35,505 bases of DNA, taken from contig JAIETE010000317.1 in assembly GCA_019745505.1 (NCBI GenBank), positions 1-35,505 of the forward strand. The letters are read 5' to 3'. The notes under the pieces were generated by a model. It had not been told where the DNA came from. It was given only the letters and a program-made list of their open reading frames with translations, and searched no databases. Position numbers and translations under genes: made by a program. Below, in pieces: positions 7,012-16,072 of the stretch. The stretch is from Candidatus Obscuribacterales bacterium (GTDB taxonomy: Bacteria > Cyanobacteriota > Vampirovibrionia > Obscuribacterales > Obscuribacteraceae). Position 1 is the stretch's first letter, and each line of letters begins with the position of its first letter.

Positions 7012-8018
7012 CAAGCAACCCTACTAATTCTTCTAGTAATCTCATACTCGAGAAGCAAAAGGGGTAGACCCCCATATGGACCCCACAGGCCCAACAGGGC
7101 AACCAAGAACCACACTTTGTCAATCATTCCGAAAAACGCCAATCTTTCGGAGGGCAAGTATCCCAAAACGCTTTCGGGGACGGCATTTACCGAGTTTCAG
7201 CTTGCACCAACACAAAAAAGACCCAAAACCATTGCCTGGTAGAGCTTTCCGAGAATCAGTCCTCTGAAAAACCATCATCTTTCGGACTGAAGGCAAAACT
7301 CGAAAACGAAGGACTCTCCGGCCTCGAATTTTTGGCACTACTAAATTGCAAACGCAAACCCGGGAAAGCAGAACTTCGCAAAATGCTCATGAATGGCGAG
7401 TACATACATGGGTCGCGTGAGGTTTTGTTGCAATTTTGTAGCCGTCAAGAGGAGGCTGCTTATCGCGACTTCCTAAAGTAGAGTATCTCTTTCTCAACGC
7501 TAATGAGCGTTTACAGCGATCGGCTTTATCGACAAGATTTCTTCTTCGGCTTTGGGTTTTGTTTTACGCACCTACAATTGAAATGTGCAAACGCGCCAAT
7601 AGTGATTTCATCAAGCTTTTGCATACATAACGAGAAAATTGAATGCGGCGATCGACTGATCTGATACAGCCATTGCTTAGCGCGAACTTTATTTTCTAAG
7701 TGATTCTTCATCGGCTCGCTGAGAGCTTTCCAAGTAATTGCAAGTGATTACAGGAAAAGCCATGTGCAAGAATGAACCACCATTTTCACCTTCCCCGTTT
7801 AAGGACGCGACTTCTCCCAGGCGCTCAAAACAGCATTCCAATACAATTTCACGCCTCCCCGCTCGCGGGAAAATGTAAATCAGGGTGCAATCAAGTCTCT
7901 TTAGCGTGTGAATGCCGGTCATGAAAGCAGCGACTCACCAGCCAAGAATCAAGCTGCAAAAGCGCATGCACACCTGATTGTCAAACCAACAAATCACCAC
8001 ATCTGGAAGGTCAAATTT
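7012..8018. other. Gene-poor gap of about 1 kb
   Basis: No gene with a start and ribosome site is visible. The first half (to 7481) holds overlapping open frames, described separately. The second half (7482-8018) is AT-richer and has only short frames without ribosome sites, such as minus-strand frames at 7526-7711 and 7689-7922. The dsbD promoter should lie at the right end. Confidence 0.5.
7068..7481 (+). pseudogene. Open frame without a start codon, possible gene remnant
   Basis: The frame is free of stops from 7068 (after TAG at 7065-7067) to TAG at 7479-7481, 137 codons. It has no ATG until residue about 105. The translation has protein-like composition in its C-terminal half, with the segments E-G-L-S-G-L-E-F-L-A-L-L and R-K-M-L-M-N-G-E-Y-I-H-G followed by a charged helix ending A-Y-R-D-F-L-K. 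Other frames and the opposite strand are also partly open here. I recognise no family. It may be the decayed 3' part of a gene whose start was lost, or chance. Confidence 0.3.
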
Positions 8019-9815
8019 ATGAAACCTTCAAAACTTTTGTCGCTCGCAATTGTTTTGCTCACTACCGGATGGGTCTCGCTGACGGCAGCAGAACCAATCA
8101 CGGACGAGCTTCAAGAACTAACTCCGGTTACTGTCACTTTCTCCTGTGATCCCCCGAACAACGAAGTAAAACCGGGGCAAACATTCGATATCACCGTTAA
8201 TTTCACTATTCAGCCCGGCTGGCATATCTATGACTCGACACCAGGCGGAGTAGGACGACCAGCCACCATCGACCTGACACTGCCGGCTGGGTTTACCCAA
8301 GATCCGCCGCGATGGTCTCCGCCTCAAACTTTCGACGATGGGGGATTCAGGTACAGCGGCTACGAGGGTACAGCGACAGTAACAATCACCATTCATGCTC
8401 CGCAGCAAATTAAAAGGCAACAAGCAGCTGCGCTCGTCACTCACGTCACATGGCTGGCATGCAGCAACAGTTGCATTCCAGGTGAGGCGAGCAACACCCA
8501 GGTCCTGCAGTTGGGATTTGCACCGGCGGGCGGCACACAGACAGGAACTTCAGCAGCAACACCAGCAGGAAATCAAACAGGCTCGGGGGCACAAATGGGC
8601 TTCCTGGCCTATCTCGCATTCGCCTTCATCGGCGGCGTGCTGCTCAATCTAATGCCCTGCGTCCTTCCTGTACTGGCTTTCAAAATCATGCGTTTTGTCA
8701 AAGAGTCCAAAGAAAGCCGCAGCAAGGTTTTCAAACTCGGACTGGCATACGCGGCAGGCACAATCGCCACTTGCATGTCGCTGGCCGCTGTAGTCATCGT
8801 TGCACAATTGCTGGGCGCGAGCATTGGCTGGGGTTTCCAATTCCAACAACCGCTCTTCGTCCTGGCGCTAGCCACGCTTGTAACTGTGATGTCGCTGGGC
8901 ATGTTCGGCGTCTTCATGGTGCAGGTGTCGGTAGGGCAAAACATCAGCAAGCTGTCCCAGAATGACGGTTACGCCGGTGCATTCTTCACTGGGGTCCTCG
9001 CCACAATACTTTCCACGCCCTGCACTGCGCCCTTCCTGGGAACGGCAGTCGGCTTCGCTTTCGCCGAATCTTGGTGGGTGATTCTGCTCATCTTCTTCAC
9101 CGTCGGGCTAGGACTTGCCGCACCATATCTGGTGCTGACATCAAACCCGGGTTGGATGAAATACATTCCGAAGCCCGGTGCCTGGATGGAACACGTTAAG
9201 GAGGCAATGGCGTTTAGCCTGATGGGCAGCGTCATCTGGTTGCTCTACATCATTGGACAGCAAACAGGCAGTGAAGGGCTGATAGCGACGCTGATCTTCT
9301 TGCTCGCGGCCTCATTCTCCTCGTGGCTGGTCGGGCGCTTCTCGATGTTCGAAACGCGAAAATTGAAAAAGACTCTTGTCTGGATCGCCGCCCTAGGTGT
9401 TCCTGCTGCGCTGTTCTTCTGGCAAGTACTGCCGGCGTTCTCTGCAAAAGCGAACACACCAACCAGCGGCCAAATGTTTTCACAAGAATCAGTCGAGAAA
9501 GCCTTGAAGAACGGCAAAATCGTATTTGTCGATTTCACCGCGGCATGGTGCCTCACCTGTCAAGTCAACGAAAGCGGCGTTCTTAGGGACGCGGAAGTGC
9601 TCAAAGCAATGGAGCACCACGACGTCATCGTACTGAAGGCGGACTGGACAAACGGAGATCCTGAAATTACCAAAGCACTGAAAAGCCATCAGCGCTCGGG
9701 AGTTCCACTGTACCTCGTCTATTCTCCGCACCGCCCGAACGCCCCTGTAATCTTGCCCGAAATTTTAACCAAATCGGCGGTGCTGGACGCTTTAGAGCAA
9801 GCCTGCCAGCCTTAA
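8019..9815 (+). CDS. dsbD: Thiol:disulfide interchange protein DsbD
   Basis: 598 aa, near the usual DsbD length. The ATG at 8019 follows GGAAGG; the open frame starts at 7908, but the signal peptide begins at 8019 (residues 1-25). The layout has three parts. The periplasmic N-domain holds a C148-x3-C152 pair in W-L-A-C-S-N-S-C. The membrane domain of about eight helices has N-L-M-P-C214-V-L-P and S-T-P-C335-T-A-P-F, the two DsbD/CcdA cysteines. The C-terminal thioredoxin-like domain has A-A-W-C511-L-T-C514. DsbD passes electrons from cytoplasmic thioredoxin across the inner membrane to periplasmic thiol proteins. The N-domain pair is C-x3-C rather than the wider spacing in E. coli. The secreted thioredoxin 45 bases downstream is a likely electron acceptor. 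Confidence 0.93.
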   Translation: MKPSKLLSLAIVLLTTGWVSLTAAEPITDELQELTPVTVTFSCDPPNNEVKPGQTFDITVNFTIQPGWHIYDSTPGGVGRPATIDLTLPAGFTQDPPRWSPPQTFDDGGFRYSGYEGTATVTITIHAPQQIKRQQAAALVTHVTWLACSNSCIPGEASNTQVLQLGFAPAGGTQTGTSAATPAGNQTGSGAQMGFLAYLAFAFIGGVLLNLMPCVLPVLAFKIMRFVKESKESRSKVFKLGLAYAAGTIATCMSLAAVVIVAQLLGASIGWGFQFQQPLFVLALATLVTVMSLGMFGVFMVQVSVGQNISKLSQNDGYAGAFFTGVLATILSTPCTAPFLGTAVGFAFAESWWVILLIFFTVGLGLAAPYLVLTSNPGWMKYIPKPGAWMEHVKEAMAFSLMGSVIWLLYIIGQQTGSEGLIATLIFLLAASFSSWLVGRFSMFETRKLKKTLVWIAALGVPAALFFWQVLPAFSAKANTPTSGQMFSQESVEKALKNGKIVFVDFTAAWCLTCQVNESGVLRDAEVLKAMEHHDVIVLKADWTNGDPEITKALKSHQRSGVPLYLVYSPHRPNAPVILPEILTKSAVLDALEQACQP

Positions 9816-9860
9816 TCGCCACACTCACAAAAACAAGGAGCTCACCAAAAGGAACGCCCA

Positions 9861-10400
9861 ATGTTTCGCAAAACAGCACTTGGACTCACTTTCTTGCTGT
9901 TGTTCTCAACAATCCCCAGTCAACTCAACGCTGAACAAGCCGGTGGCGCAGACAATGCCACCGATGCTGCAAAATCGGCAATCGCTGCAAAATCAGCAGG
10001 CTCCGCAAATTCGGCAGACTCTGCAAGGTCGGCGGCAGTTGAAAAATCGGACGACGCTGCCAAGTCCGAAGAATTGGTCAAACACCTCGATGACACCAAT
10101 TTCGAAAAGACCGTCAAGGAATCAAAAGTGCCCGTCCTCGTCGACTTCTACGCCACCTGGTGCGAACCATGCAAACGCATGGCGCCGCGCCTCGAAGAAT
10201 TGGCGAAAGAATTCGAAGGCAAATTGCTCGTCGTCAAAGTGGACGTCGACCGCTGCCCGAAGATGAAGACAAAATACGGCATCACGCGCCTGCCCACGCT
10301 CTATCTTCTCAAGCCGGGCGGCGCCACTCAAAAATCATCCAGCGGAGAACGATCGCTCGACGGACTGCGCGAATTCGTCAAAGACGCTGTAAAACCATAA
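9861..10400 (+). CDS. Exported thioredoxin with Ala/Ser-rich linker
   Basis: 179 aa. The ATG at 9861 is preceded by AAGGA at normal spacing. Residues 1-24 form a signal peptide (hydrophobic core L-G-L-T-F-L-L-L-F, then A-E). Residues about 28-70 are a low-complexity linker built on repeating x-A-K-S-A-type units. The thioredoxin fold follows, with D-F-Y-A-T-W-C101-E-P-C104-K, V-D-V-D-R-C-P, and the cis-Pro motif R-L-P-T-L. All redox residues are intact. The W-C-E-P-C active site differs from the usual C-G-P-C by Glu for Gly, which may shift its potential. It probably acts in the periplasm as a reductant or oxidant supplied by DsbD, with which it forms an operon. Confidence 0.9.
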   Translation: MFRKTALGLTFLLLFSTIPSQLNAEQAGGADNATDAAKSAIAAKSAGSANSADSARSAAVEKSDDAAKSEELVKHLDDTNFEKTVKESKVPVLVDFYATWCEPCKRMAPRLEELAKEFEGKLLVVKVDVDRCPKMKTKYGITRLPTLYLLKPGGATQKSSSGERSLDGLREFVKDAVKP

Positions 10401-10411
10401 GCCAATCGATC

Positions 10412-10448
10412 CTGGGGCAAGGAATGGAATCCTCACCCCAGTTTTAAT
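10412..10448 (+). terminator. Intrinsic terminator after dsbD-thioredoxin operon
   Basis: CTGGGG (10412-10417) pairs with CCCCAG (10436-10441), with inner AGGA/TCCT after a 2x2 mismatch, then TTTTAATTTT. It ends the dsbD-thioredoxin unit. Confidence 0.85.
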
Positions 10449-10488
10449 TTTCGCCTTTATACTACTCTTTTTAGTGGCACATTGGAAG

Positions 10489-10524
10489 AAAAAAAGACGG
10501 GAGCGCCAGTCCTTGCACATCCCG
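10489..10524 (-). terminator. Intrinsic terminator for the exported Cys-peptidase-like gene
   Basis: On the minus strand, CGGGA (10520-10524) and GTGC (10515-10518) pair with GCGC (10503-10506) and TCCCG (10498-10502), leaving one bulged T, followed by seven T residues (10489-10495). It lies about 78 bases past the stop at 10602. It is one of a back-to-back terminator pair. Confidence 0.8.
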
Positions 10525-10601
10525 TCCAAATTTCCAAAGAAAAGTGTTTTTCATTCAGCCTTGAATTTCAAAAACTCAAACCGGCAAATACCTGTCGTTT
10601 G

Positions 10602-11873
10602 CTACTTATTCCAGGTCATATCGTCTGGTCTGTACTTCGGCTTCAGATGGATCTGATTGCTCTTTTGAGTGGAGTGCAGGTCGCTCAGCGGAACCCAACC
10701 GTCACGTTCAGTTCCGTGCTGATTGTCCAACAAGACCCAGGTCACTCCGCGCTTATCAACGACGACGTCATGAATTGTCTGCACGTGTGCACCACCGATG
10801 GTGGGCACTCCCAGGGGAAGTTTGCCATCGGCTTTCGCCTTCAAGAGCCGCTTTTGATCGGGTAAATCGTACACCCAAGGTGAGTTGGTCGATCTTCCGG
10901 TTCGCGGGTCGGTGGTAGTGGTCATGTATGGTGTCGCGATATACGGCATCTCATAACCGAGCCACATTTTGCTGGCCGCAATGACTTCGTCTTGCGTAAA
11001 AGAGGGGCCGTCTTCCAATTCGCGTGTTGTCGGGTTGATTATGCCTTTTCCATTCAAGTCGACCAGCATGTCCTCACCAAGGTCGATAAATCCATTAGGA
11101 ATCGGTTTCTTGCGCCGTGTGCCCAGAACATATCGACGGTCGGTGACAGGAGCCATCACATACTCTGTGCTGCCATCAGGCTTTCGTACTAACTTCTGTT
11201 TCAAAACAAAGCCTAATTCGTAAGCGCTATTAATCAAGGTCATTTGCACTATTTGGCTGGCAAGATTTCGCTTATCGCTGTTGGGCTGCGTGATATCGTA
11301 AGTATTCTCGTCGTCCCCCGGAAGCAATGCATTGCGGGGAGGGGCAGCGACACGACCATCGTGAGCGGTGAACGATCCTGTCAACACGACTTCTTTGACA
11401 AGAGCCGCATATCGGTCGGGATGCCTTGCAGCAGCGAAAACCTCAACGGTCGTGACATTGCAGGTCGGGTGATAGCCCTGATCGATTTCCATCGGGCAGG
11501 CGATATTGTGCAATGCGGTTTCAAAAGCTGCCTCTATCTGCTTTGTGTCATAGAGGGGACTTTGGCGAGTGCTTGCCAGTATCTCAGTGAGCCCGTCCAG
11601 CGCGTCAACGAGCTGTTTTTCGGTGGTTCCATATCGCAACGATGTAGCATCGAGCTTGGTAAGAAAGCCTTTTATACGCGTCGTATCAAGACTTCTGGAA
11701 TCCGCCGCATCAAGCAGTCGCTGCTTTGCAGCATCAAGATCGGAAGCAGGAACCGCTGAAAGAGCGACTGCAACAGCCGGACCAGAAAAGCCAGCTTCCA
11801 CAGCTAAGGAGGAAAGGGGTGCAAAAATTGTCAGGGAGCAAAGAACCACGATCGTGGACTTGATCGTACTCAT
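10602..11873 (-). CDS. Exported protein, candidate papain-fold cysteine peptidase
   Basis: 423 aa. The ATG at 11873 follows AAGGA at about 9 bases. Residues 1-24 form a signal peptide ending A-V-E-A. I cannot name the family. A papain-like active-site order is visible: Q132 and C138 in D-Q-G-Y-H-P-T-C-N-V-T-T-V-E, H363 in I-G-G-A-H-V-Q-T-I, and D383-N384 in W-V-L-L-D-N-Q-H-G. In papain-fold enzymes the Gln sits about six residues before the Cys (oxyanion hole) and the His is followed by an Asn/Asp on a later strand, as seen here. C126 could form a disulfide with another Cys or be free. The middle contains a Tyr/Pro/Thr-rich loop near 310-330. The gene stands alone with its own terminator. Peptidase activity is inferred from motif geometry only. 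Confidence 0.75.
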   Translation of the reverse strand: MSTIKSTIVVLCSLTIFAPLSSLAVEAGFSGPAVAVALSAVPASDLDAAKQRLLDAADSRSLDTTRIKGFLTKLDATSLRYGTTEKQLVDALDGLTEILASTRQSPLYDTKQIEAAFETALHNIACPMEIDQGYHPTCNVTTVEVFAAARHPDRYAALVKEVVLTGSFTAHDGRVAAPPRNALLPGDDENTYDITQPNSDKRNLASQIVQMTLINSAYELGFVLKQKLVRKPDGSTEYVMAPVTDRRYVLGTRRKKPIPNGFIDLGEDMLVDLNGKGIINPTTRELEDGPSFTQDEVIAASKMWLGYEMPYIATPYMTTTTDPRTGRSTNSPWVYDLPDQKRLLKAKADGKLPLGVPTIGGAHVQTIHDVVVDKRGVTWVLLDNQHGTERDGWVPLSDLHSTQKSNQIHLKPKYRPDDMTWNK

Positions 11874-12694
11874 GGTTCTTGTCCTTATGTCGATGTCCGA
11901 GGTCGGCAGCCGTTCTACACGACAGACCTACTGGCGCAATCGCTGCCGATATCAGCAAATCAATAATCGGCAATCAAGAAATCTTGGACTCAAATTCTCC
12001 ATCTCAAAAACGCGCCAAGAACCAATCCGCAACCACGAATGTTTCAAGCGCGGAAATCGGACTGGCTCTTGCCTTGAGCGAGGAAGCAAGCGCAGGAAAC
12101 TAGAAGGTGGAAACTGGAAGGTGAAGTATGGAGACCGGATTATGGAAGTAGGAAGCTGAAGGATGGAGATGGTGGGAATTGGGTTATAGAGAAAGAAGAT
12201 CAGCAGATTCCAGGTTTTGACATCTTGCGAATTTGATTAAACGGCGTGTAAACGGCTTGCTTAGCTGAATTAGCACAAATATCGCTGCCAAGCGCTAGCG
12301 CCAACCTCACCACCCATACGGGCAACTCGCTTGGCAACACAACATTTCCGGCACTCTCTTTATTCGCGTGCTTATGCGGAAGATCAATGTTTATGTGAAA
12401 GCGATCATAGACGTTTAGGGTGAAATACAATTACGGCTTGTGTCTTGATATAAGCCCACGGGCTTTGAAAGATTGCAAACCTCAATCAACGCACATTTCT
12501 CACTAGAGAGAATTTTTTCGCAGCCAGCTAACAAGCCGCAATCGCCACGCAGTCGATCTGCAACTTACTAATTCAACAAAGGAACGACTCTCAAGCCGTT
12601 TCACCAAGGAGAACTCTGCGCGAAGTGAGCCCGAAATTCAGTCAGAATTCGAGCCAATCCCGTTGAGCTCTTTTCGAAATCGCAAGGAGACCTC
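11874..12694. other. Intergenic region of about 820 bases
   Basis: No gene can be supported with confidence. A plus frame ending at 12103 reads coding-like (S-Q-K-R-A-K-N-Q-S... ending S-E-E-A-S-A-G-N), but it starts inside the upstream promoter region with a TTG and has no ribosome site. A minus frame (12200-12430, TTG start, no ribosome site) has hydrophobic segments (L-P-V-W-V-V-R-L-A-L-A-L-G) and might be a remnant. A purine-rich tract lies at 12079-12170. The last 260 bases form the leader of the fusion gene, including a palindrome AAGCCC-AC-GGGCTT at 12452-12465. Confidence 0.45.
12096..12123 (+). repeat. Tandem 14-bp purine-rich repeat
   Basis: GAAACTAGAAGGTG (12096-12109) is followed directly by GAAACTGGAAGGTG (12110-12123), one mismatch. 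Degenerate GGA/GAAG units continue to about 12170. The tract is strongly purine-biased on the plus strand. It is unlike the flanking sequence and shows no protein-coding character. Confidence 0.65.
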
Positions 12695-15600
12695 ATGAAA
12701 TCGTCTACACTCCTAGTCAAAGCTCTCGAAAACGAGGGCGTTGAGTACATCTTCGGCATCCCGGGAGAAGAGAATCTCGACTTCCTGGAAGCGTTGAGAA
12801 CATCGAAGATCAAGCTGATTCTGACGAGGCACGAACAAGCGGCCGGCTTCATGGCCGCCACTTACGGACGCCTCACCGGCAAGCCCGGGGTCTGTCTATC
12901 GACGCTCGGACCCGGCGCTACCAATCTCGTTACGGCAGCAGCCTATGCGCAGCTCGGTGGCATGCCACTGGTGATGATCACCGGGCAAAAGCCGATCAAG
13001 AAGAGCAAGCAAGGGCAATTCCAGATTGTCGATGTGGTCGGCATGATGCGACCGCTGACCAAGTTTACGCATCAGATCGTCGACGGCTCCCGCATTCCCT
13101 CCATCGTCCGCGAAGCGTTCCGCGTCGCTGCCGAGGAGCGTCCCGGGGCAGTGCACATCGAGTTTCCCGAAGACATCGCTGCCGAGGAGAACAGCGATTG
13201 CGAACAACCGTTTGCAATCCACACAGCGATGCGTCCTTACCCGGACCCGACTGCCATCCAGACCGCTTGCGCCATGATCGAAGCGGCAAAACGCCCGCTC
13301 GTCCTGGTTGGCGCCGGCGCCAATCGCAAGCGCACCCGCAAGTCGCTGCTCGATTTCGTCAACAAGACAGGCATTCCTTTCGTGAACACGCAGATGGGCG
13401 TCGGTGTAATCGACGAACGGCACCCGCTCTACCTGGGAACGGCAGCGCTCTCTACGGACGACCTCGTGCATCACGCCATCGCCAAAGCGGATTTGATCAT
13501 CAATGTCGGTCACGACGTGGTGGAAAAACCGCCCTTCTTCATGGAGAGAGGGGGAGCGAAAGTTCTGCACGTCAACTTCTTCTCCGCTCGCGTCGACGAT
13601 GTCTACTTCCCGCAGCACGAGGTAATTGGCGACATTGCCAATGCTTTCGTGGAGCTGGACAAAAACATCACCGTCTCCAAGGACTGGGACTTCGAGCCAT
13701 TCCTGAAGGTGAAGGACTACGGCGATCAGCTAATCGAGATGCAGTCGTCATCGAAAAGCTTCCCTGTTGTTCCCTCTCGCCTGGTATCCGACATCCGCGC
13801 TGCGATGCCTTCCGACGGCATCGTCACGCTGGACAACGGACTCTACAAGCTGTGGTTCGCGCGCAACTACCGAGCTCACGGGCCAAACACGCTGCTGCTC
13901 GACAATGCGCTCGCCACGATGGGAGCCGGCTTGCCGTCGGCAATCGCTGCCAAGCTGATCTCGCCCAATCAGAAGGTCATCACTGTTTGCGGCGACGGCG
14001 GGTTCATGATGAACTCGCAGGAGTTGGAAACGGCGATGCGGCTCAAGCTTGACCTCGTTGTGGTCATCCTCAACGACAATGCCTATGGCATGATCAAGTG
14101 GAAGCAGACGGAGAACAAGCAGGAGACGTTCGGTCTGGACTTCAACAATCCGGACTTCGTAACTCTGGCTTCGTCCTATGGCGCTCACGGTCACCGCATC
14201 GAGCGCACGGAAGAACTCCTGCCCAAGCTGAAGGAATGCCTGAATGCTAAGGGCGTGCACATCATCGATGTGCCGATCGACTACACGTCCGGCGAGAAGC
14301 TCAAGCTTGTCGACCTCGACGTAGCCTATCTCAAGGCGCCGAAAGACAAACAGCCGGCACGCGAGCGGTTGGAGGTGCGCTCCCCGCATGATGGGAGCCT
14401 GATCGAAACGCTGGAAATGGAGGGCGCTGATGCAGTGGAGAAAGCGCTTTCCACGGCCCATGCTCTCTACAAAGATCAGAGCAAATGGCTGCCCGCGCAT
14501 CAACGCATTACTATCCTCGAGCGCCTCGCTGAGCTGATCAAGCGCGATCGCCAGAGCCTCATCGACACCGCTGTCGAGGAAGGGGGAAAACCCTATACCG
14601 ACACGGTGATTGAAATAGACAGGGCCGTGCAGGGCGTAAAGCTGGGTATCGATGCCATCCACAACCTGCATGGCACCGAGATTCCGATGGGACTGACAGC
14701 GGCGTCGACCAATCGCAAGGCCTTCACATTCCGTGAGCCGATCGGCGTGGTCGTCTCCCTTTCAGCCTTCAATCACCCGATCAACTTGATCGTTCATCAG
14801 GTGATCCCAGCTGTCGCGGCAGGCTGCCCGGTCATCGTCAAGCCCGCCGGCAATACGCCGCGCTCTTGCCTGGCATTCGTCAAACTGCTCCACGAAGCGG
14901 GTTTGCCCAAAGAGTGGTGCCAGGTGCTCATCATCAACAATAAGCACGCCGAACGGTTGGCTACCGACAAACGCGTCGGTTACCTGTCCTTCATCGGCTC
15001 TGCTCGCGTCGGCTGGTACCTGCGCTCGAAGCTAGCTTCCGGAACTCGCGTCGCGCTGGAACACGGCGGCAGCGCGCCAGTTATAGTCGACGCTTCAGCC
15101 GACTTCAATGATGTGATTGCGCCGCTGGTCAAGGGCGCTTTCTATCATGCCGGTCAGGTGTGCGTCTCTACAAAACGCATCTTCGTGCCCGCCGCTCGCA
15201 TGGATGAGTTCGCGAAGCTCGTCACGGAAAAGGCGAAGGCATTGAAAGTCGGCGACCCCAAGTCGAAAGACACGGAAGTCGGCCCGCTCATTCGCGCCGG
15301 CGAAGTAACACGTATCGATCAGTGGGTGAAGGAAGCGGTTGCAGCCGGCGCCAAGCTCTTGTGCGGCGGCAACGTAATTGCCCCCACCTACTACGAACCA
15401 ACCGTTCTGCTCAATCCGCCGCTCAATGCGAAAGTCAGCTGTGACGAGATCTTCGGACCGGTCGTTTGTCTTTATTCGTATGAGAACATCGACGACGCCA
15501 TCAAGCTCGCCAACAGCCTGCCGCTCGCTTTCCAGGCAGCAGTGTTCGCAAAGGACATCGATGTCGCGCTGCATGCAGTCAAACAGCTCAACGCTACTGC

Positions 15601-15751
15601 CGTGATGGTCAATGACCACACGGCCTTCCGCGTAGACTGGATGCCCTTCGGCGGACGCGGTGATTCCGGAGTCGGCATGGGCGGTATCGCATACAGTGCG
15701 CACGAAATGAGCCAGGAGAAACTCATGGTCTTGAAGAGCGCCAAGCTGTAA
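12695..15751 (+). CDS. Fusion: acetolactate-synthase-type ThDP enzyme plus aldehyde dehydrogenase
   Basis: 1018 aa in one uninterrupted frame. The ATG at 12695 follows AAGGAG. Residues 1 to about 545 form a complete ThDP enzyme of the acetolactate synthase type: catalytic E47 in R-H-E-Q-A-A-G-F, G-P-G-A-T-N, a central domain near 190-330, and the ThDP/Mg motif G433-D434-G435 ending at N460-D-N462-A-Y-G. Residues about 555-1018 form a complete aldehyde dehydrogenase: F-N693-H-P, K-P-A-G-N-T-P, E789 in L-E-H-G-G, C823 in G-Q-V-C-V, and E918 in E-I-F-G-P-V. The E789-C823 spacing of 34 equals that in ALDH2. Both halves keep all catalytic residues. The likely sense is 2-oxo acid to aldehyde (or ligation) followed by NAD(P)-dependent oxidation, with channelling. 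The substrate is not readable. Codons are GC-biased. Confidence 0.93.
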   Translation: MKSSTLLVKALENEGVEYIFGIPGEENLDFLEALRTSKIKLILTRHEQAAGFMAATYGRLTGKPGVCLSTLGPGATNLVTAAAYAQLGGMPLVMITGQKPIKKSKQGQFQIVDVVGMMRPLTKFTHQIVDGSRIPSIVREAFRVAAEERPGAVHIEFPEDIAAEENSDCEQPFAIHTAMRPYPDPTAIQTACAMIEAAKRPLVLVGAGANRKRTRKSLLDFVNKTGIPFVNTQMGVGVIDERHPLYLGTAALSTDDLVHHAIAKADLIINVGHDVVEKPPFFMERGGAKVLHVNFFSARVDDVYFPQHEVIGDIANAFVELDKNITVSKDWDFEPFLKVKDYGDQLIEMQSSSKSFPVVPSRLVSDIRAAMPSDGIVTLDNGLYKLWFARNYRAHGPNTLLLDNALATMGAGLPSAIAAKLISPNQKVITVCGDGGFMMNSQELETAMRLKLDLVVVILNDNAYGMIKWKQTENKQETFGLDFNNPDFVTLASSYGAHGHRIERTEELLPKLKECLNAKGVHIIDVPIDYTSGEKLKLVDLDVAYLKAPKDKQPARERLEVRSPHDGSLIETLEMEGADAVEKALSTAHALYKDQSKWLPAHQRITILERLAELIKRDRQSLIDTAVEEGGKPYTDTVIEIDRAVQGVKLGIDAIHNLHGTEIPMGLTAASTNRKAFTFREPIGVVVSLSAFNHPINLIVHQVIPAVAAGCPVIVKPAGNTPRSCLAFVKLLHEAGLPKEWCQVLIINNKHAERLATDKRVGYLSFIGSARVGWYLRSKLASGTRVALEHGGSAPVIVDASADFNDVIAPLVKGAFYHAGQVCVSTKRIFVPAARMDEFAKLVTEKAKALKVGDPKSKDTEVGPLIRAGEVTRIDQWVKEAVAAGAKLLCGGNVIAPTYYEPTVLLNPPLNAKVSCDEIFGPVVCLYSYENIDDAIKLANSLPLAFQAAVFAKDIDVALHAVKQLNATAVMVNDHTAFRVDWMPFGGRGDSGVGMGGIAYSAHEMSQEKLMVLKSAKL

Positions 15752-15777
15752 GCGCTATCACCGAATCAAAAACAAGC

Positions 15778-15813
15778 AACTCTGCGCTGACCCTCGGCTC
15801 ACAACACAGAGTT
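15778..15813 (+). terminator. Hairpin after the fusion gene (upstream of the main terminator)
   Basis: AACTCTG (15778-15784) pairs with CAGAGTT (15807-15813) and is followed by ATTTTG. It lies 26 bases past the stop and directly before a second hairpin at 15820-15852. Confidence 0.5.
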
Positions 15814-15819
15814 ATTTTG

Positions 15820-15857
15820 AACTGGGGTGTGAAAGTGATTTCCGCCCCAGTTCTTCT
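15820..15857 (+). terminator. Intrinsic terminator after the ThDP-ALDH fusion
   Basis: AACTGGGG (15820-15827) pairs with CCCCAGTT (15845-15852), with additional GAAA/TTTC pairing inside, followed by the T-rich CTTCTATTTA. The outer stem matches the CTGGGG/CCCCAG arms of the terminator at 10412. Confidence 0.75.
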
Positions 15858-16072
15858 ATTTAAGCTTTCTCTTATATAGTTTAGTATCTATAAGTCCAAG
15901 ACGCCAAAAGGCTGAATCTTGCTGGACTCTATCCATCGCAACAAAACCGCAACCGAGTCTCACTAAACTATGCTTCCAAAAATTTGAAGGACCCAGGAAT
16001 CAGGAGGGAATGATCGAATAGACAGCCTTTCCTGGAATCAGTTTTGCAACCATTTCCAACACGGTAATTCAC

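Noticed and set aside
12200-12430. 76-aa minus frame as a gene
   Set aside because: It has a TTG start, no ribosome site and no recognisable family; too weak to call beyond a possible remnant.
13748-14671. 307-aa minus-strand frame across the ThDP-ALDH junction
   Set aside because: The plus frame is continuous with intact catalytic residues in both enzymes, so the fusion is real and the minus frame is a shadow.
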